A DNA stretch of 64,000 nucleotides from Acidulodesulfobacterium_A sp049965795 (GCA_049965795.1 JBMFVW010000005.1:1-64000), one strand, 5' to 3'. Counted from the stretch's first letter, positions 34,020 to 43,387 are shown. The notes: generated from the sequence alone by a model not told the origin. A program made the numbers and translations.

Positions 34020-35318
34020 ATGGCACAGAGTTACGAAAATATCGGGAAAATACCGGAATTACGAAACAGAATACTATATACTCTTTTAATGTTTATAGTT
34101 TTCAGGGTGGGAGTGCATATTACTACACCCGGCGTAAATCCAATTGCTTTGTCCCAGTTTTTTAACGCAACAAACAGTAATTTGTTCGGACTTTTTAATA
34201 TGTTTACGGGCGGAGCTTTAGCCCGTTTTTCTATATTTTCGCTCGGCATTATGCCATATATCAGTTCCTCGATTATTTTCCAGATGCTCCCGATGGTGGT
34301 TCCCTCGCTTGACAGACTCCAAAAAGAAGGCGAAGCCGGAAGAAAAAAATTCATGCAATACACAAGATACGGCACTGTTTTACTTTCTTTATTTCAGTCT
34401 ATAGGTATAAGCTACGGGATTATGGCAATGAGAAGTCCCGACGGTATGCGCGTAGTTATGCATCCGGGCATAAGTTTTCTTATTATATCGGTTATTTCTC
34501 TAACGGCAGGAACAGTTTTTGTTATGTGGATTGGAGAAGAAATATCGGAACACGGCATCGGCAACGGAATATCCCTTATAATATTTGCCGGCATCGTAGC
34601 GGCTATCCCCGGAGCGTTTATGAATACGATAAAATTCGTTCAGACCGGTGAAATAAACATAATGCTGCTTATATTGATTGCAGCATTTATGATATTAGTT
34701 ATCGGTTTTATAGTATTCGTAGAGTCTGCCCAGAGGAGAATTCCCATACAGTACGCAAAAAAAATGGTAGGAAGAAAACTGTATTCCGGACAGACAAGCT
34801 ATCTTCCTTTAAAAATAAATACACCCGGAGTTATACCGCCTATATTTGCTATGTCGATACTTTTATTTCCCGCAACGATTGCAAATTTTATTAAAATTCC
34901 GTTTTTTGAAAAAATATCCGAATATCTTAATCCTAACGGATTGGTATACAATGTTTTTTTTGTTATTTTAATCTTTTTCTTCTGTTATTTTTATACTGCG
35001 ATAACTTTTAAAGTTGACGATGTCGCTGACGATTTGCGCAAATACGGCGGCAATGTGCCGGGAATAAAACCGGGAAAATCTACGGCATCTTTTATAGACA
35101 AAATATTAAACAGAGTTACTTTTATCGGCGCAATATACGTTTCGCTGATATGTCTAATACCGACTATACTGATTAACAAGTTTCACGTTCCGTTTTATTT
35201 CGGCGGCACCGGACTGCTAATCGTCGTAGTAGTCGCGATGGATACTATCGTACAGATTCAGTCGCATCTGTTATATAGAAATTACGACAGTTTGTTAAAA
35301 AAAGCGTCAAAAAAATAA
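34020..35318 (+). CDS. secY: protein translocase subunit SecY
   Basis: Channel-forming subunit of the Sec translocon in the inner membrane. 432 residues with ten predicted transmembrane helices; the helix-2 plug region (FNMFTGGALARFSIFSLGIMP) and the loop QRRIPIQYAKK are conserved. It starts 3 bases after rplO. With SecE (9020) it forms the channel used by LptD and other exported proteins here; FtsY (58957) feeds it. Confidence 0.98.
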   Translation: MAQSYENIGKIPELRNRILYTLLMFIVFRVGVHITTPGVNPIALSQFFNATNSNLFGLFNMFTGGALARFSIFSLGIMPYISSSIIFQMLPMVVPSLDRLQKEGEAGRKKFMQYTRYGTVLLSLFQSIGISYGIMAMRSPDGMRVVMHPGISFLIISVISLTAGTVFVMWIGEEISEHGIGNGISLIIFAGIVAAIPGAFMNTIKFVQTGEINIMLLILIAAFMILVIGFIVFVESAQRRIPIQYAKKMVGRKLYSGQTSYLPLKINTPGVIPPIFAMSILLFPATIANFIKIPFFEKISEYLNPNGLVYNVFFVILIFFFCYFYTAITFKVDDVADDLRKYGGNVPGIKPGKSTASFIDKILNRVTFIGAIYVSLICLIPTILINKFHVPFYFGGTGLLIVVVVAMDTIVQIQSHLLYRNYDSLLKKASKK

Positions 35319-35350
35319 CTATAATATAAATATAAAAAGGGGCAAGAAAA

Positions 35351-35998
35351 ATGAAAAGCAAAATCTTTATTCTTATAGGACCTCCTGGAGCCGGAAAAGG
35401 CACCCAGGCTAAAAATATTGCCGTCACAAAAGATTTCGTACTCATATCTACGGGAGATTTATTAAGGGAAAACGTCGAAAAAAAGACCGAACTCGGACAA
35501 ATAGCCAAATCATATATGGATAAAGGAGAATTTGTTCCCATCGAATTAGTCGCTAAAATAATAAAGACGAATATCCAGCAGAATTTAAACAAAAATGGTT
35601 TTTTGTTTGACGGATTTCCGAGAGATCTATCTCAGAACGTATTACTGGATGAGATGCTAAAAGAATTTAATCTTGAAGTCGATAAAGTAGTTTATATAGA
35701 CGTTAAAGACGAAGCTATTTTGGACAGGCTGACAAACAGAAGAGTATGTCCGAAATGTAAAAAAGTATATCATATGAAATATAATAAGCCCAAGAACGAC
35801 GAAACTTGCGACGATTGCGGCGTAGCATTAATAACAAGAGACGATGACAAACCGGAAGTCATCAAAAACAGATTAGCTACTTATCATAAGGTAACGCATC
35901 CTCTTGTAGAACATTTTGAAAAATTAGGCAAAGTAATAAGAGTAAACGGAGAGAAATCGCCGAAAGAGGTGGAAACCGAAATTCTTTCACTGATTTAA
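35351..35998 (+). CDS. adk: adenylate kinase
   Basis: Interconverts ATP + AMP and 2 ADP. 215 residues. P-loop GPPGAGKGT at 10-18, the AMP-binding STGDLLR, and a long LID with four cysteines (C133, C136, C153, C156), so this is the zinc-stabilised type. AGGGGC lies before the ATG. The secY-adk-map-infA order is widespread. Confidence 0.98.
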   Translation: MKSKIFILIGPPGAGKGTQAKNIAVTKDFVLISTGDLLRENVEKKTELGQIAKSYMDKGEFVPIELVAKIIKTNIQQNLNKNGFLFDGFPRDLSQNVLLDEMLKEFNLEVDKVVYIDVKDEAILDRLTNRRVCPKCKKVYHMKYNKPKNDETCDDCGVALITRDDDKPEVIKNRLATYHKVTHPLVEHFEKLGKVIRVNGEKSPKEVETEILSLI

Positions 35999-36006
35999 CA
36001 TTATAA

Positions 36007-36747
36007 ATGATCAGTTTAAAAAATAAGACGGACATAGAGGGTATAAAAAAATCAGGACAAATTGTAAGAAAAGTATTAAACGAGCTGGCAGAAATAACTA
36101 AACCCGGCATAAGAACAATTGAATACGATACAGCAGCCGAGTATATTGCATTGTCGCTAAATGCAACACCCGCATTTAAGGGCTACGGCGGATTTCCTTA
36201 TTCGGTTTGCGTATCCGTAAACGAAGAAGTTGTACACGGGTTTCCATCGCAGAGAAGGCTTAAAGAGGGCGATATAGTCAGTTTAGATTTCGGCATTTAT
36301 TGTAACGGATATTATGCAGATGCCGCTATTACCGTGCCGGTAGGAAAGATAAGCGATAACGCATTAAAGCTGATTGAAGTTACAAAGGAGGCTTTAAACA
36401 TGGGCATAACTAAGGCGGTAATAGGCAACAGAATAAACGATATATCAAAAGCCGTCGAAGAATATGCGGTTACGAATAAATTTTCGGTAGTAAGGGACTT
36501 CGTCGGACACGGCGTAGGTTTTAAACTTCACGAAGACCCTCAGGTTCCGAATTATTATATAGAATCGAACGACGTTTTGATTAACGAAGGATTGGTTATA
36601 GCGATAGAACCTATGATTAACGAGTCTTCGTATAAGGTTAAGATAAAGCAGAATAAATGGACTGTAACTACTAAAGACAGGAAATTGTCCGCTCATTTCG
36701 AGCATACAGTCGCAGTTACAAAAGAGGGTCCTCAAATACTTACATAA
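36007..36747 (+). CDS. map: methionine aminopeptidase, type I
   Basis: Removes the initiator methionine from nascent proteins. 246 residues; metal ligands appear in DFGIYCNGYYADAA, GHGVGFKLHEDP, EPMI and FEHTVAVT. It lacks the N-terminal zinc-finger extension found in some type Ib enzymes. It starts 8 bases after adk with no visible Shine-Dalgarno site. Confidence 0.97.
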   Translation: MISLKNKTDIEGIKKSGQIVRKVLNELAEITKPGIRTIEYDTAAEYIALSLNATPAFKGYGGFPYSVCVSVNEEVVHGFPSQRRLKEGDIVSLDFGIYCNGYYADAAITVPVGKISDNALKLIEVTKEALNMGITKAVIGNRINDISKAVEEYAVTNKFSVVRDFVGHGVGFKLHEDPQVPNYYIESNDVLINEGLVIAIEPMINESSYKVKIKQNKWTVTTKDRKLSAHFEHTVAVTKEGPQILT

Positions 36748-36754
36748 GGAATTT

Positions 36755-36976
36755 ATGTCTAATAAAGAAGATTTAATAGAAGTAGAAGGAACCGTAGTAG
36801 AGCCGCTGCCCAATGCCATGTTCAGGGTTGAATTGGAGAACGGCTATAAAGTGCTGGCGCACATATCCGGAAAAATGCGGATGCATTATATAAAGATATT
36901 GGCAGGCGATAAAGTAACTGTTCAGCTCTCGCCTTACGATTTAACGAGAGGAAGAATTATTTTTAGAGGAAAGTAA
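36755..36976 (+). CDS. infA: translation initiation factor IF-1
   Basis: A 73-residue OB-fold factor that occupies the A site during initiation. MSNKEDLIEVEGTVVE start, ENGYKVLAHISGKMRMHYIKI and SPYDLTRGRIIFR end. AAGGA lies before the ATG, 7 bases after map. Confidence 0.98.
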   Translation: MSNKEDLIEVEGTVVEPLPNAMFRVELENGYKVLAHISGKMRMHYIKILAGDKVTVQLSPYDLTRGRIIFRGK

Positions 36977-37002
36977 TAAATAAATTAAAAAGGAGTTTAC
37001 AA

Positions 37003-37116
37003 GTGAAAGTAAGGTCGTCGGTTAAAAAAATTTGCGATAAATGCAAAGTTATTAAAAGAAAGGGAGTTATCAGGATTATATGCGAAAACCCTAAGCATAA
37101 ACAGCGCCAAGGTTAA
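37003..37116 (+). CDS. rpmJ: 50S ribosomal protein L36
   Basis: A 37-residue zinc-binding protein of the large subunit. Begins MKVRSSVKKICDKCKVIKRK; zinc ligands C11, C14, C27 and H32 are present. The start is GTG with AGGAG 8 bases upstream. It lies between infA and rpsM in the standard order. Confidence 0.96.
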   Translation: MKVRSSVKKICDKCKVIKRKGVIRIICENPKHKQRQG

Positions 37117-37168
37117 TAACTAATTATAATAAAAAAGATTTAGATATAAACGTGAGGAGTAAAAAATT

Positions 37169-37543
37169 ATGGCAAGAATTTCAGGAATAGATTTACCGAA
37201 AAATAAAAGGATAGAAATTGCGCTTACTTATATTTACGGAATAGGGCGCGCTTTATCCGTCAAAATTTTAAATAAAGCCGGAGTTTCCGTCGATACTAAA
37301 GTCAAGGATTTATCGGATGATCAGGTAAACGACATCAGGCAGTCTATAGAAGGGGAGCATAAGGTTGAAGGCGACTTGAGAAGAGAAGTGCAGATGAATA
37401 TAAAGAGACTGATAGATATTAGTTCATACAGAGGATTAAGGCATAAAAAAGGCTTGCCGGTAAGAGGACAAAGAACAAAAACTAATGCCAGAACTAGAAA
37501 AGGCCCGAGAAAGTCAACTATAGCATCGGCTAAGGCAAAATAA
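37169..37543 (+). CDS. rpsM: 30S ribosomal protein S13
   Basis: Head protein forming bridges B1a/B1b and contacting P-site tRNA. 124 residues: MARISGIDLPKNKRIEIALTY, SYRGLRHKKGLPVRGQRT, and a basic C-terminal tail. GAGGAG precedes the ATG. First of the alpha-operon genes. Confidence 0.98.
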   Translation: MARISGIDLPKNKRIEIALTYIYGIGRALSVKILNKAGVSVDTKVKDLSDDQVNDIRQSIEGEHKVEGDLRREVQMNIKRLIDISSYRGLRHKKGLPVRGQRTKTNARTRKGPRKSTIASAKAK

Positions 37544-37578
37544 TTAATTAAAAGATAAATTAATAAAATGAGGTATCA

Positions 37579-37974
37579 ATGGCTAATATAAAGAAAAACG
37601 CACCAAAAAAAAGAAAAGAGAAAAAAAATATTCAAAATGCCGTAGCCCATATAAAATCTACTTTTAATAATACTATAGTTAGTATTACCGATTTGAGCGG
37701 AAACGTTCTTGCATGGGCTAGTTCGGGAACGAGCGGGTTTAAGGGTTCAAGAAAAAGCACGCCGTATGCAGGACAGGTCGCAGCCGAACAAGCCGCTAAA
37801 AAAGTAGCCGATTACGGCGTATCTAATATCGAAGTTTATATTAAAGGGCCTGGCGGCGGCAGAGAATCTGCATTAAGGGCGCTTCAAAGCTCCGGATTTA
37901 ATATTACCCTTATTAAAGATGTTACGCCGATACCCCACAACGGTTGCAGACCTCCAAAAAGAAGAAGGGTTTAA
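37579..37974 (+). CDS. rpsK: 30S ribosomal protein S11
   Basis: Platform protein near the E-site mRNA. 131 residues with AHIKSTFNNTIVSITD, SSGTSGFKGSRKSTPYAGQ and the C-terminal DVTPIPHNGCRPPKRRRV. GAGGT precedes the ATG. Confidence 0.98.
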   Translation: MANIKKNAPKKRKEKKNIQNAVAHIKSTFNNTIVSITDLSGNVLAWASSGTSGFKGSRKSTPYAGQVAAEQAAKKVADYGVSNIEVYIKGPGGGRESALRALQSSGFNITLIKDVTPIPHNGCRPPKRRRV

Positions 37975-38022
37975 ATTTTATAATATAAAAAATAAAGTAA
38001 TATTGAAATTAAGAGGTGAAAA

Positions 38023-38649
38023 TTGGCTAAATACAACGGACCTGTTTGTAAATTATGCAGGAGGGAAGGCGGTAAACTTTTTTTAAAAGGCGACAGATGC
38101 TTTTCGGATAAATGTGCGTACGACAAAAGAGAATATGCACCGGGCGAACATAAGGGCATTAGAAGAAAATTATCGGAATACGGAGAGCAGTTAAGAGAAA
38201 AGCAGAAATTGAAAAGAACATACGGCCTTATGGAAAAACAATTCAAAAAAACATATAAAACAGCCGAAAGAATGAAAGGGATTACCGGCGAGAATCTTCT
38301 TTCATTACTGGAAAGAAGGCTTGATAATGCCGTTTATACTATGGGTTTTGCGGTTTCTAGAAAGTCGGCCAGACTTTTGATTACCCACGGACATTTTTTA
38401 GTAAACGGAAAAAAAGTTAATATTCCGTCATATATACTTAAGCCGAGCGAAAAGATATCAGTTTCGGAAAACAGCAAAAAATTAGACGTTATAAAAAATT
38501 CAGTCGATTCGTCTGCGAGGAAAACACGTCCGGAATACTATGAAGTTATTACAGAAGAATTTAGCGGTAATTTAAAAAGCATTCCTTTAAGAGACGAAAT
38601 TATATCTACGGCGAACGAAAAGCTTATAGTAGAGCTTTATTCTAAATAA
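38023..38649 (+). CDS. rpsD: 30S ribosomal protein S4, zinc-containing
   Basis: Nucleates 16S 5'-domain assembly and, in many bacteria, represses the alpha operon. 208 residues. The N-terminal zinc knuckle has C9, C12, C26 and C31; the S4 RNA-binding domain (RLDNAVYTMGFAVSRKSARLLITHGH) is at about 92-117. The start is TTG behind AGAGGTG. Confidence 0.98.
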   Translation: MAKYNGPVCKLCRREGGKLFLKGDRCFSDKCAYDKREYAPGEHKGIRRKLSEYGEQLREKQKLKRTYGLMEKQFKKTYKTAERMKGITGENLLSLLERRLDNAVYTMGFAVSRKSARLLITHGHFLVNGKKVNIPSYILKPSEKISVSENSKKLDVIKNSVDSSARKTRPEYYEVITEEFSGNLKSIPLRDEIISTANEKLIVELYSK

Positions 38650-38676
38650 GCTACAAATAAATTTTTTGGAGGAATT

Positions 38677-39687
38677 ATGAAAAAAAATTGGCTTTCCCTT
38701 ATTAAGCCAAAGAAAATAGAATTCGACAAAGATACATATACGGACTATTACGGAAAAATGATTGTAGAGCCATTAGAAAGAGGTTTCGGAACTACCATCG
38801 GAAATTCGTTAAGAAGAATACTATTATCTTCTATTATAGGCTATAAAATAGTTGAAATTAAGATAGAAGGAGTTTCCCATGAATTTTCATCCGTACCAGG
38901 CGTAGTAGAAGACGTTACCGAAATTATATTAAATTTAAAAGATATAGATTTCAACATGGATTCCGAGGAGCCGGAAACGGTGTATATCGACGTAGATAAA
39001 GAAGGAGAGGTATTTGCCTCCGATATTAAAACTCCGCACAATGTTCAGGTAGTCAACGGCGATAAAAAAATATTAACGATATCCAAAGGCGGACGCTTTC
39101 AAGCTCAAATGTTAGTTTCCGGCGGCAGAGGCTACGTTCCTAGCGAATTAAATTCACGCGAAGAAGCCCCTATAGGAACTATTTCTTTAGACGTATCTTT
39201 TTCGCCGGTTAAAAAAGTTACTATGGACGTTTCGTATGCAAGGGTCGGAGGAATTACCGATTACGATAAACTTATAATGGAAATATTTACGAACGGCTAC
39301 ATTACTCCGGAAGATGCGTTAAGGTCGGCAGCAACTATATTGCAGGACCAGATTTCCGTTTTTTCTTTATTCGGCGAGTTAGATCAGCAGCCGCATGAAA
39401 GAAAAATAGTGCCGGAGTCCGAAAAGATAAATGAGAGTAATTTAAACGAAAATCTTTTGAAATCCGTTGAAGAACTTGAGTTGTCGGTAAGATCCGCAAA
39501 CTGTCTTAAAAATGCCAATATAAAAACTATAGGCGAACTTGTGCAAAAAACGGAAGGCGAAATGCTCAGGACAAAAAATTTCGGAAGAAAATCTCTTAAC
39601 GAAATTAAAGAAGTTTTGTCCACAATGGGTTTGGGTTTCGGCATGAAGGTAGATATTCCTGCCAATATTGCAAAGAAAGACAAATAA
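38677..39687 (+). CDS. rpoA: DNA-directed RNA polymerase subunit alpha
   Basis: The 336-residue alpha subunit: N-terminal domain for dimerisation and beta/beta' binding (GFGTTIGNSLRRILLSSI, GGRGYVPSE), a linker (about 235-255), and the C-terminal domain for UP elements and activators (LELSVRSANCLKNANIKTIGEL, GRKSLNEIKEVL). TTGGAGGA lies 7 bases before the ATG. All core polymerase subunits are encoded in this window. Confidence 0.99.
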   Translation: MKKNWLSLIKPKKIEFDKDTYTDYYGKMIVEPLERGFGTTIGNSLRRILLSSIIGYKIVEIKIEGVSHEFSSVPGVVEDVTEIILNLKDIDFNMDSEEPETVYIDVDKEGEVFASDIKTPHNVQVVNGDKKILTISKGGRFQAQMLVSGGRGYVPSELNSREEAPIGTISLDVSFSPVKKVTMDVSYARVGGITDYDKLIMEIFTNGYITPEDALRSAATILQDQISVFSLFGELDQQPHERKIVPESEKINESNLNENLLKSVEELELSVRSANCLKNANIKTIGELVQKTEGEMLRTKNFGRKSLNEIKEVLSTMGLGFGMKVDIPANIAKKDK

Positions 39688-39723
39688 TTATAAAATATAT
39701 AAAAAAAATATATAGAGGTTAAA

Positions 39724-40095
39724 ATGCGCCACGGAAAAATAAAAACAAGATTAAACAGGACTTCTTCACACAGAGCGGCTCTTTTAAGAAACATGGCTTC
39801 TTCTCTTATTGAATACGAAAAAATCGAAACTACCCTGCCTAAAGCTAAAGTATTAAGAAGTTACGTAGAAAGACTTATTACTTTGGGAAAATCCGATAAC
39901 GTCGCAAGACGCAGATTGGCTTTTGCAAGATTAAGAAGCAAAAAAGCGACGACCAAACTTTTTAAAGATCTTGGTCCAAGATTTATCGACAGGCCCGGAG
40001 GATACGTCAGAATAATAAAAACCGGTTACAGAGCCGGGGATGCCAGTCCTCTCGGCATAATAGAGTTTATTTCAAAAGACGATAAACAGTCATAA
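39724..40095 (+). CDS. rplQ: 50S ribosomal protein L17
   Basis: Tunnel-exit protein, last gene of the supercluster. 123 residues with MRHGKIKTRLNRTSSHRAALLRN-type start and GGYVRIIKTGYRAGDASPLGIIEF. AGAGG precedes the ATG. Confidence 0.98.
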   Translation: MRHGKIKTRLNRTSSHRAALLRNMASSLIEYEKIETTLPKAKVLRSYVERLITLGKSDNVARRRLAFARLRSKKATTKLFKDLGPRFIDRPGGYVRIIKTGYRAGDASPLGIIEFISKDDKQS

Positions 40096-40117
40096 TCCTT
40101 TAAGATTAAATATCGGC

Positions 40118-40148
40118 GCAAAATAAAATCGTATGGCTATTTTGTTTT
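40118..40148 (+). terminator. weak terminator candidate after rplQ
   Basis: GCAAAATA (40118-40125) can pair with TATTTTGT (40138-40145, one G-U pair) around a 12-base loop, followed by TTT. The stem is AT-rich, so it would be weak. It is the only hairpin-plus-T-tract candidate between rplQ and trpE. Confidence 0.35.
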
Positions 40149-40180
40149 CCGGCAAATAATTTTAAAGAATTAAAATATGC

Positions 40181-40186
40181 TATAAT
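40181..40186 (+). promoter_or_regulatory. -10 box (TATAAT) immediately before trpE
   Basis: A perfect TATAAT ends 9 bases before the trpE ATG, and there is no ribosome-binding site between. No good -35 box is seen. A start about 7 bases after the box would give a nearly leaderless trpE mRNA and leaves no room for a leader peptide or attenuator. Confidence 0.45.
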
Positions 40187-40195
40187 AATCATATT

Positions 40196-41731
40196 ATGTC
40201 TATTAAGCCGGTATTAAGCTACGAAGATATATTAAAAACTCCGGAATCATACAACGTAATTCCGATTATAAAAGAAATAAGCGGCGATATGGATACTCCC
40301 GTATCTATATTTTCGTCTTTTAAAAACGAAAAATATTCTTTTTTATTTGAAAGTACGGAAGGCGTAGGAAGGTGGGGAAGGTATTCATTTATTTGCTTAA
40401 ATCCTGCGTTCACCGTTCGTTTATATAATGGGGTGCTGAGCACGGATAATTTAACCGGCTTAGATTTAAACTATCCAGAAAATATAAAATTATACGATAT
40501 AAAACAGGATATTTTTTCTTATATAAAAACAATCCTTTTAAAATTCGATATTTATAAAAATAATCTAATAGAAGGTTTTATAGGGGGCTTATTCGGTTAT
40601 TTAGGATATGAAATAAGCGGACTTATAGAAAAACTCCCTCCCGATAAAAAAGACGTTACAGGCGTTTACGACCTGTTTTTCATGCTGCCGAAGGATGTCA
40701 TAGTATATGACGGATTAGAACAGTCTATAAAAATAATATCGTTTATTTTTAAAGACCCAAAAAATATTGAAACTCTTAAAAAAGAATACGAATCCGCTCT
40801 TTCAAGATTAAATTACCTGTCCGATAAAATACAAAAAAGATATGCCGGAAAAAATGAATCTGCCGGCGACTATGAATCAAATTTTGAAATTATCGACGAA
40901 ATAGAGTACGAAAAATTTAAAGATAAAGTTTTAGCGGCAAAGGAGTATATACTTCGCGGAGACATATTTCAGGTACAAATTTCAAGAAGAAAGAAAATAA
41001 TAAACCCCCCTGCGCCTTTCCTTTTTTACAGAGCTCTAAGGCTCGTAAATCCCTCGCCTTATATGTTCTACCTAAAAATAGACGATTTCGTTATTACCGG
41101 ATCATCACCGGAAAATTTAGTTAAATTGGACGGAGAAGCTATAGAGACCCGTCCTATAGCGGGAACTATAAAAAGAGGCGAAAACCCTGAAGAAGACGAA
41201 TATTTCGCAGAAAAACTCCTTAAAGACCCTAAAGAAAGAGCCGAACACATAATGCTTGTCGACTTAAGCCGAAACGATATAGGCAGGGTTTCGGAAAAAG
41301 GTTCTGTAAAAATAGGCAATCTAATGTATATAGAAAAGTATTCCCATGTTCAGCATATAGTAACAAGCGTAGTTTCAAAGATAAAAAAAGGGATGGACGC
41401 CTTCGACCTTATAAAAGCGGCTTATCCTGCCGGAACTCTTACTGGAGCTCCCAAAGTTAGAGCAATGGAAATAATAAACGAATTAGAAGAGTCGAAAAGA
41501 GGAATTTACGGAGGCGGCATAGGTTATTTCGGTTTTTTAGAAGAAGGTTTATGCAAAAGGATGGAATTCTGCATAACTATAAGAACCGCCCTTTTTAAAA
41601 AAGATGCCGCTTATATACAGGCGGCAGGCGGTATAGTGTACGATTCCACGCCGGAAAACGAGTTTGCCGAGACGGAAAACAAATTGCGGCATTTAATAAC
41701 TGCGTTAAATATGGTTGAAAAATTCAAATGA
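40196..41731 (+). CDS. trpE: anthranilate synthase component I
   Basis: Converts chorismate and glutamine-derived ammonia to anthranilate, the first step to tryptophan. 511 residues; the N-terminal FLFES (about 50-54) corresponds to the feedback-inhibitor Trp site, and the C-terminal chorismate-binding domain has GDIFQVQISRR, ETRPIAGTIKRG and AGTLTGAPKVRAME. It is the trp, not pabB, version by operon context. The stop overlaps the trpG start by 4 bases. No ribosome-binding site is seen. Confidence 0.97.
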   Translation: MSIKPVLSYEDILKTPESYNVIPIIKEISGDMDTPVSIFSSFKNEKYSFLFESTEGVGRWGRYSFICLNPAFTVRLYNGVLSTDNLTGLDLNYPENIKLYDIKQDIFSYIKTILLKFDIYKNNLIEGFIGGLFGYLGYEISGLIEKLPPDKKDVTGVYDLFFMLPKDVIVYDGLEQSIKIISFIFKDPKNIETLKKEYESALSRLNYLSDKIQKRYAGKNESAGDYESNFEIIDEIEYEKFKDKVLAAKEYILRGDIFQVQISRRKKIINPPAPFLFYRALRLVNPSPYMFYLKIDDFVITGSSPENLVKLDGEAIETRPIAGTIKRGENPEEDEYFAEKLLKDPKERAEHIMLVDLSRNDIGRVSEKGSVKIGNLMYIEKYSHVQHIVTSVVSKIKKGMDAFDLIKAAYPAGTLTGAPKVRAMEIINELEESKRGIYGGGIGYFGFLEEGLCKRMEFCITIRTALFKKDAAYIQAAGGIVYDSTPENEFAETENKLRHLITALNMVEKFK

Positions 41732-42294
41732 TACTAATAATAGATAATTACGACTCTTTTACGTACAATATAGTGCAGTATATAGGCGAACTAAACTACG
41801 ATACCGTCGTATTCAGGAACGACGCAATAGACGTTTCCGATATCGCAAAGATGAAGCCGGAAAAAATAGTTATTTCTCCAGGACCTAAATACCCTGAGTC
41901 TGCCGGAATTACGGTTGACGTTATTAAAAAATTCTATAAAGAAATACCGATACTTGGAATATGTTTGGGGCATCAGGCAATAGGGTATGCATTCGGCGGC
42001 GAAATAATACGCGCAGCAAACATAATGCACGGAAAAGTTTCCGCCATTAAACACGATTCTTCGATAATATACGGCGGAATACCCAGCCCTTTTCAAGCTA
42101 CGAGGTATCACTCGCTTGTAATTAATAAAGAAAAAGTGCCCGAGGCTATAAAGGTTACCGCGGTAAGTTTAGACGATAACGAAATCATGGGAATTGAGTT
42201 AAAAGGATATAAAGTATTCGGTGTTCAATTTCATCCGGAATCAATTCTTACATCTCACGGAAAACATTTATTAAATAATTTTTTATCTGTTTAA
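41728..42294 (+). CDS. trpG: anthranilate synthase component II (glutamine amidotransferase)
   Basis: Class I glutaminase giving ammonia to TrpE. 188 residues with the nucleophile C79 in GICLGHQ, and the His/Glu of the triad in FGVQFHPESI near the C-terminus. DNYDSFTYNIVQY start. It is a separate gene, not fused to trpD. It overlaps trpE by 4 bases. It may also serve PabB, as in many bacteria with one amidotransferase; no other is visible in this window. Confidence 0.97.
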   Translation: MILIIDNYDSFTYNIVQYIGELNYDTVVFRNDAIDVSDIAKMKPEKIVISPGPKYPESAGITVDVIKKFYKEIPILGICLGHQAIGYAFGGEIIRAANIMHGKVSAIKHDSSIIYGGIPSPFQATRYHSLVINKEKVPEAIKVTAVSLDDNEIMGIELKGYKVFGVQFHPESILTSHGKHLLNNFLSV

Positions 42295-42316
42295 AAAGAT
42301 AATATATTAAAATTTT

Positions 42317-43357
42317 ATGGAAGAAAAGTTAATAAAAGAAATATTGCTGAGAGCGGCTGCGGGCTATTCTTTAGACAGGGGAGAATCTTACGAAATATTC
42401 AACGCAATATTACAAGGCTTGCTTACGCAAGCGCAGATAGCGTCATTATTAACCTCTTTAAAAATAAAAGGCGAAACCGTTGAAGAAATTGCCGGAGCGG
42501 CTATCGCTATGAGAGAAAACGCTCTATCTTCATCTGCGTGCGTCGGCGAAGAATATAAAAAAAGCTTGGTGGATACGTGCGGAACGGGTGGAGATTCTAA
42601 AAATACGTTTAACATATCGACATGTTCCGCGTTTATTGCGGCAGGCGCAGGCGTAAAGATTGCAAAGCACGGCAATTATGCAGTTTCATCTAAGTCAGGG
42701 AGCGCGGATGTCCTTAAAGAACTCGGCGTCAATATATCTTTGGAAGCGGAACGGGTAATTAAGTCTATAGAGTATGCAAATATAGGCTTTTTATTTGCAC
42801 CTAAATTTCATACGGCAATGAAATATGCTGCTCCGGTCAGAAAAGAACTGGGCTTTAAAACTATTTTTAATATACTCGGCCCTCTTACTAATCCATTCGG
42901 CGCAAAAAGACAGATAATGGGGGTATATTCGGCAGACCTGTCCAAAAAAGTCATAGAAGCTTTAAAACTTTTAAATCTCGATCGGGCATTCGTAGTTCAC
43001 GGCAGAGACGGAATGGATGAAATAAGCCTGTCCGCCGTGACGGATATTTACAAATTAAACGATAAAGGAGAAGTGGAATATTTAGAGTTTAACCCGGAAG
43101 AATACGGTTTTGAATTATTCGGCGAAGAGCACTTTAAATCTTTATCTGTTGCCGAAAATTCAAAAATCTTATATGATATAATAACCGGCAAAAAAGGTCC
43201 TAAAACAGATATTGCGATTTTAAACGCAGGGTTTGCTATTATGGTTGCAGGTAAAGCGGATAATTTAAACGGGGCTTTTAAAGAGGCGAGAAATTCTATT
43301 GAATCCGGCAGGGCGTTAAAAGCTTTGCAAAATCTTATTGAAATAACCAATGCATAA
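42317..43357 (+). CDS. trpD: anthranilate phosphoribosyltransferase
   Basis: Joins anthranilate to PRPP. 346 residues with the PRPP loop GTGGDSKNTFN (89-99), KHGNYAVSSKSGSADVLKELG and GVYSADLSKKV-type C-terminal elements. No Shine-Dalgarno site is visible in the AT-rich 22-base spacer from trpG. Confidence 0.97.
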   Translation: MEEKLIKEILLRAAAGYSLDRGESYEIFNAILQGLLTQAQIASLLTSLKIKGETVEEIAGAAIAMRENALSSSACVGEEYKKSLVDTCGTGGDSKNTFNISTCSAFIAAGAGVKIAKHGNYAVSSKSGSADVLKELGVNISLEAERVIKSIEYANIGFLFAPKFHTAMKYAAPVRKELGFKTIFNILGPLTNPFGAKRQIMGVYSADLSKKVIEALKLLNLDRAFVVHGRDGMDEISLSAVTDIYKLNDKGEVEYLEFNPEEYGFELFGEEHFKSLSVAENSKILYDIITGKKGPKTDIAILNAGFAIMVAGKADNLNGAFKEARNSIESGRALKALQNLIEITNA

Positions 43358-43387
43358 ATAATAGAATATGAAAATAAAAATCTAACT

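Noticed and set aside
40096..40195. trp leader peptide and attenuator
   Set aside because: No short frame with tandem Trp codons and no competing hairpins; the -10 box is next to the ATG.
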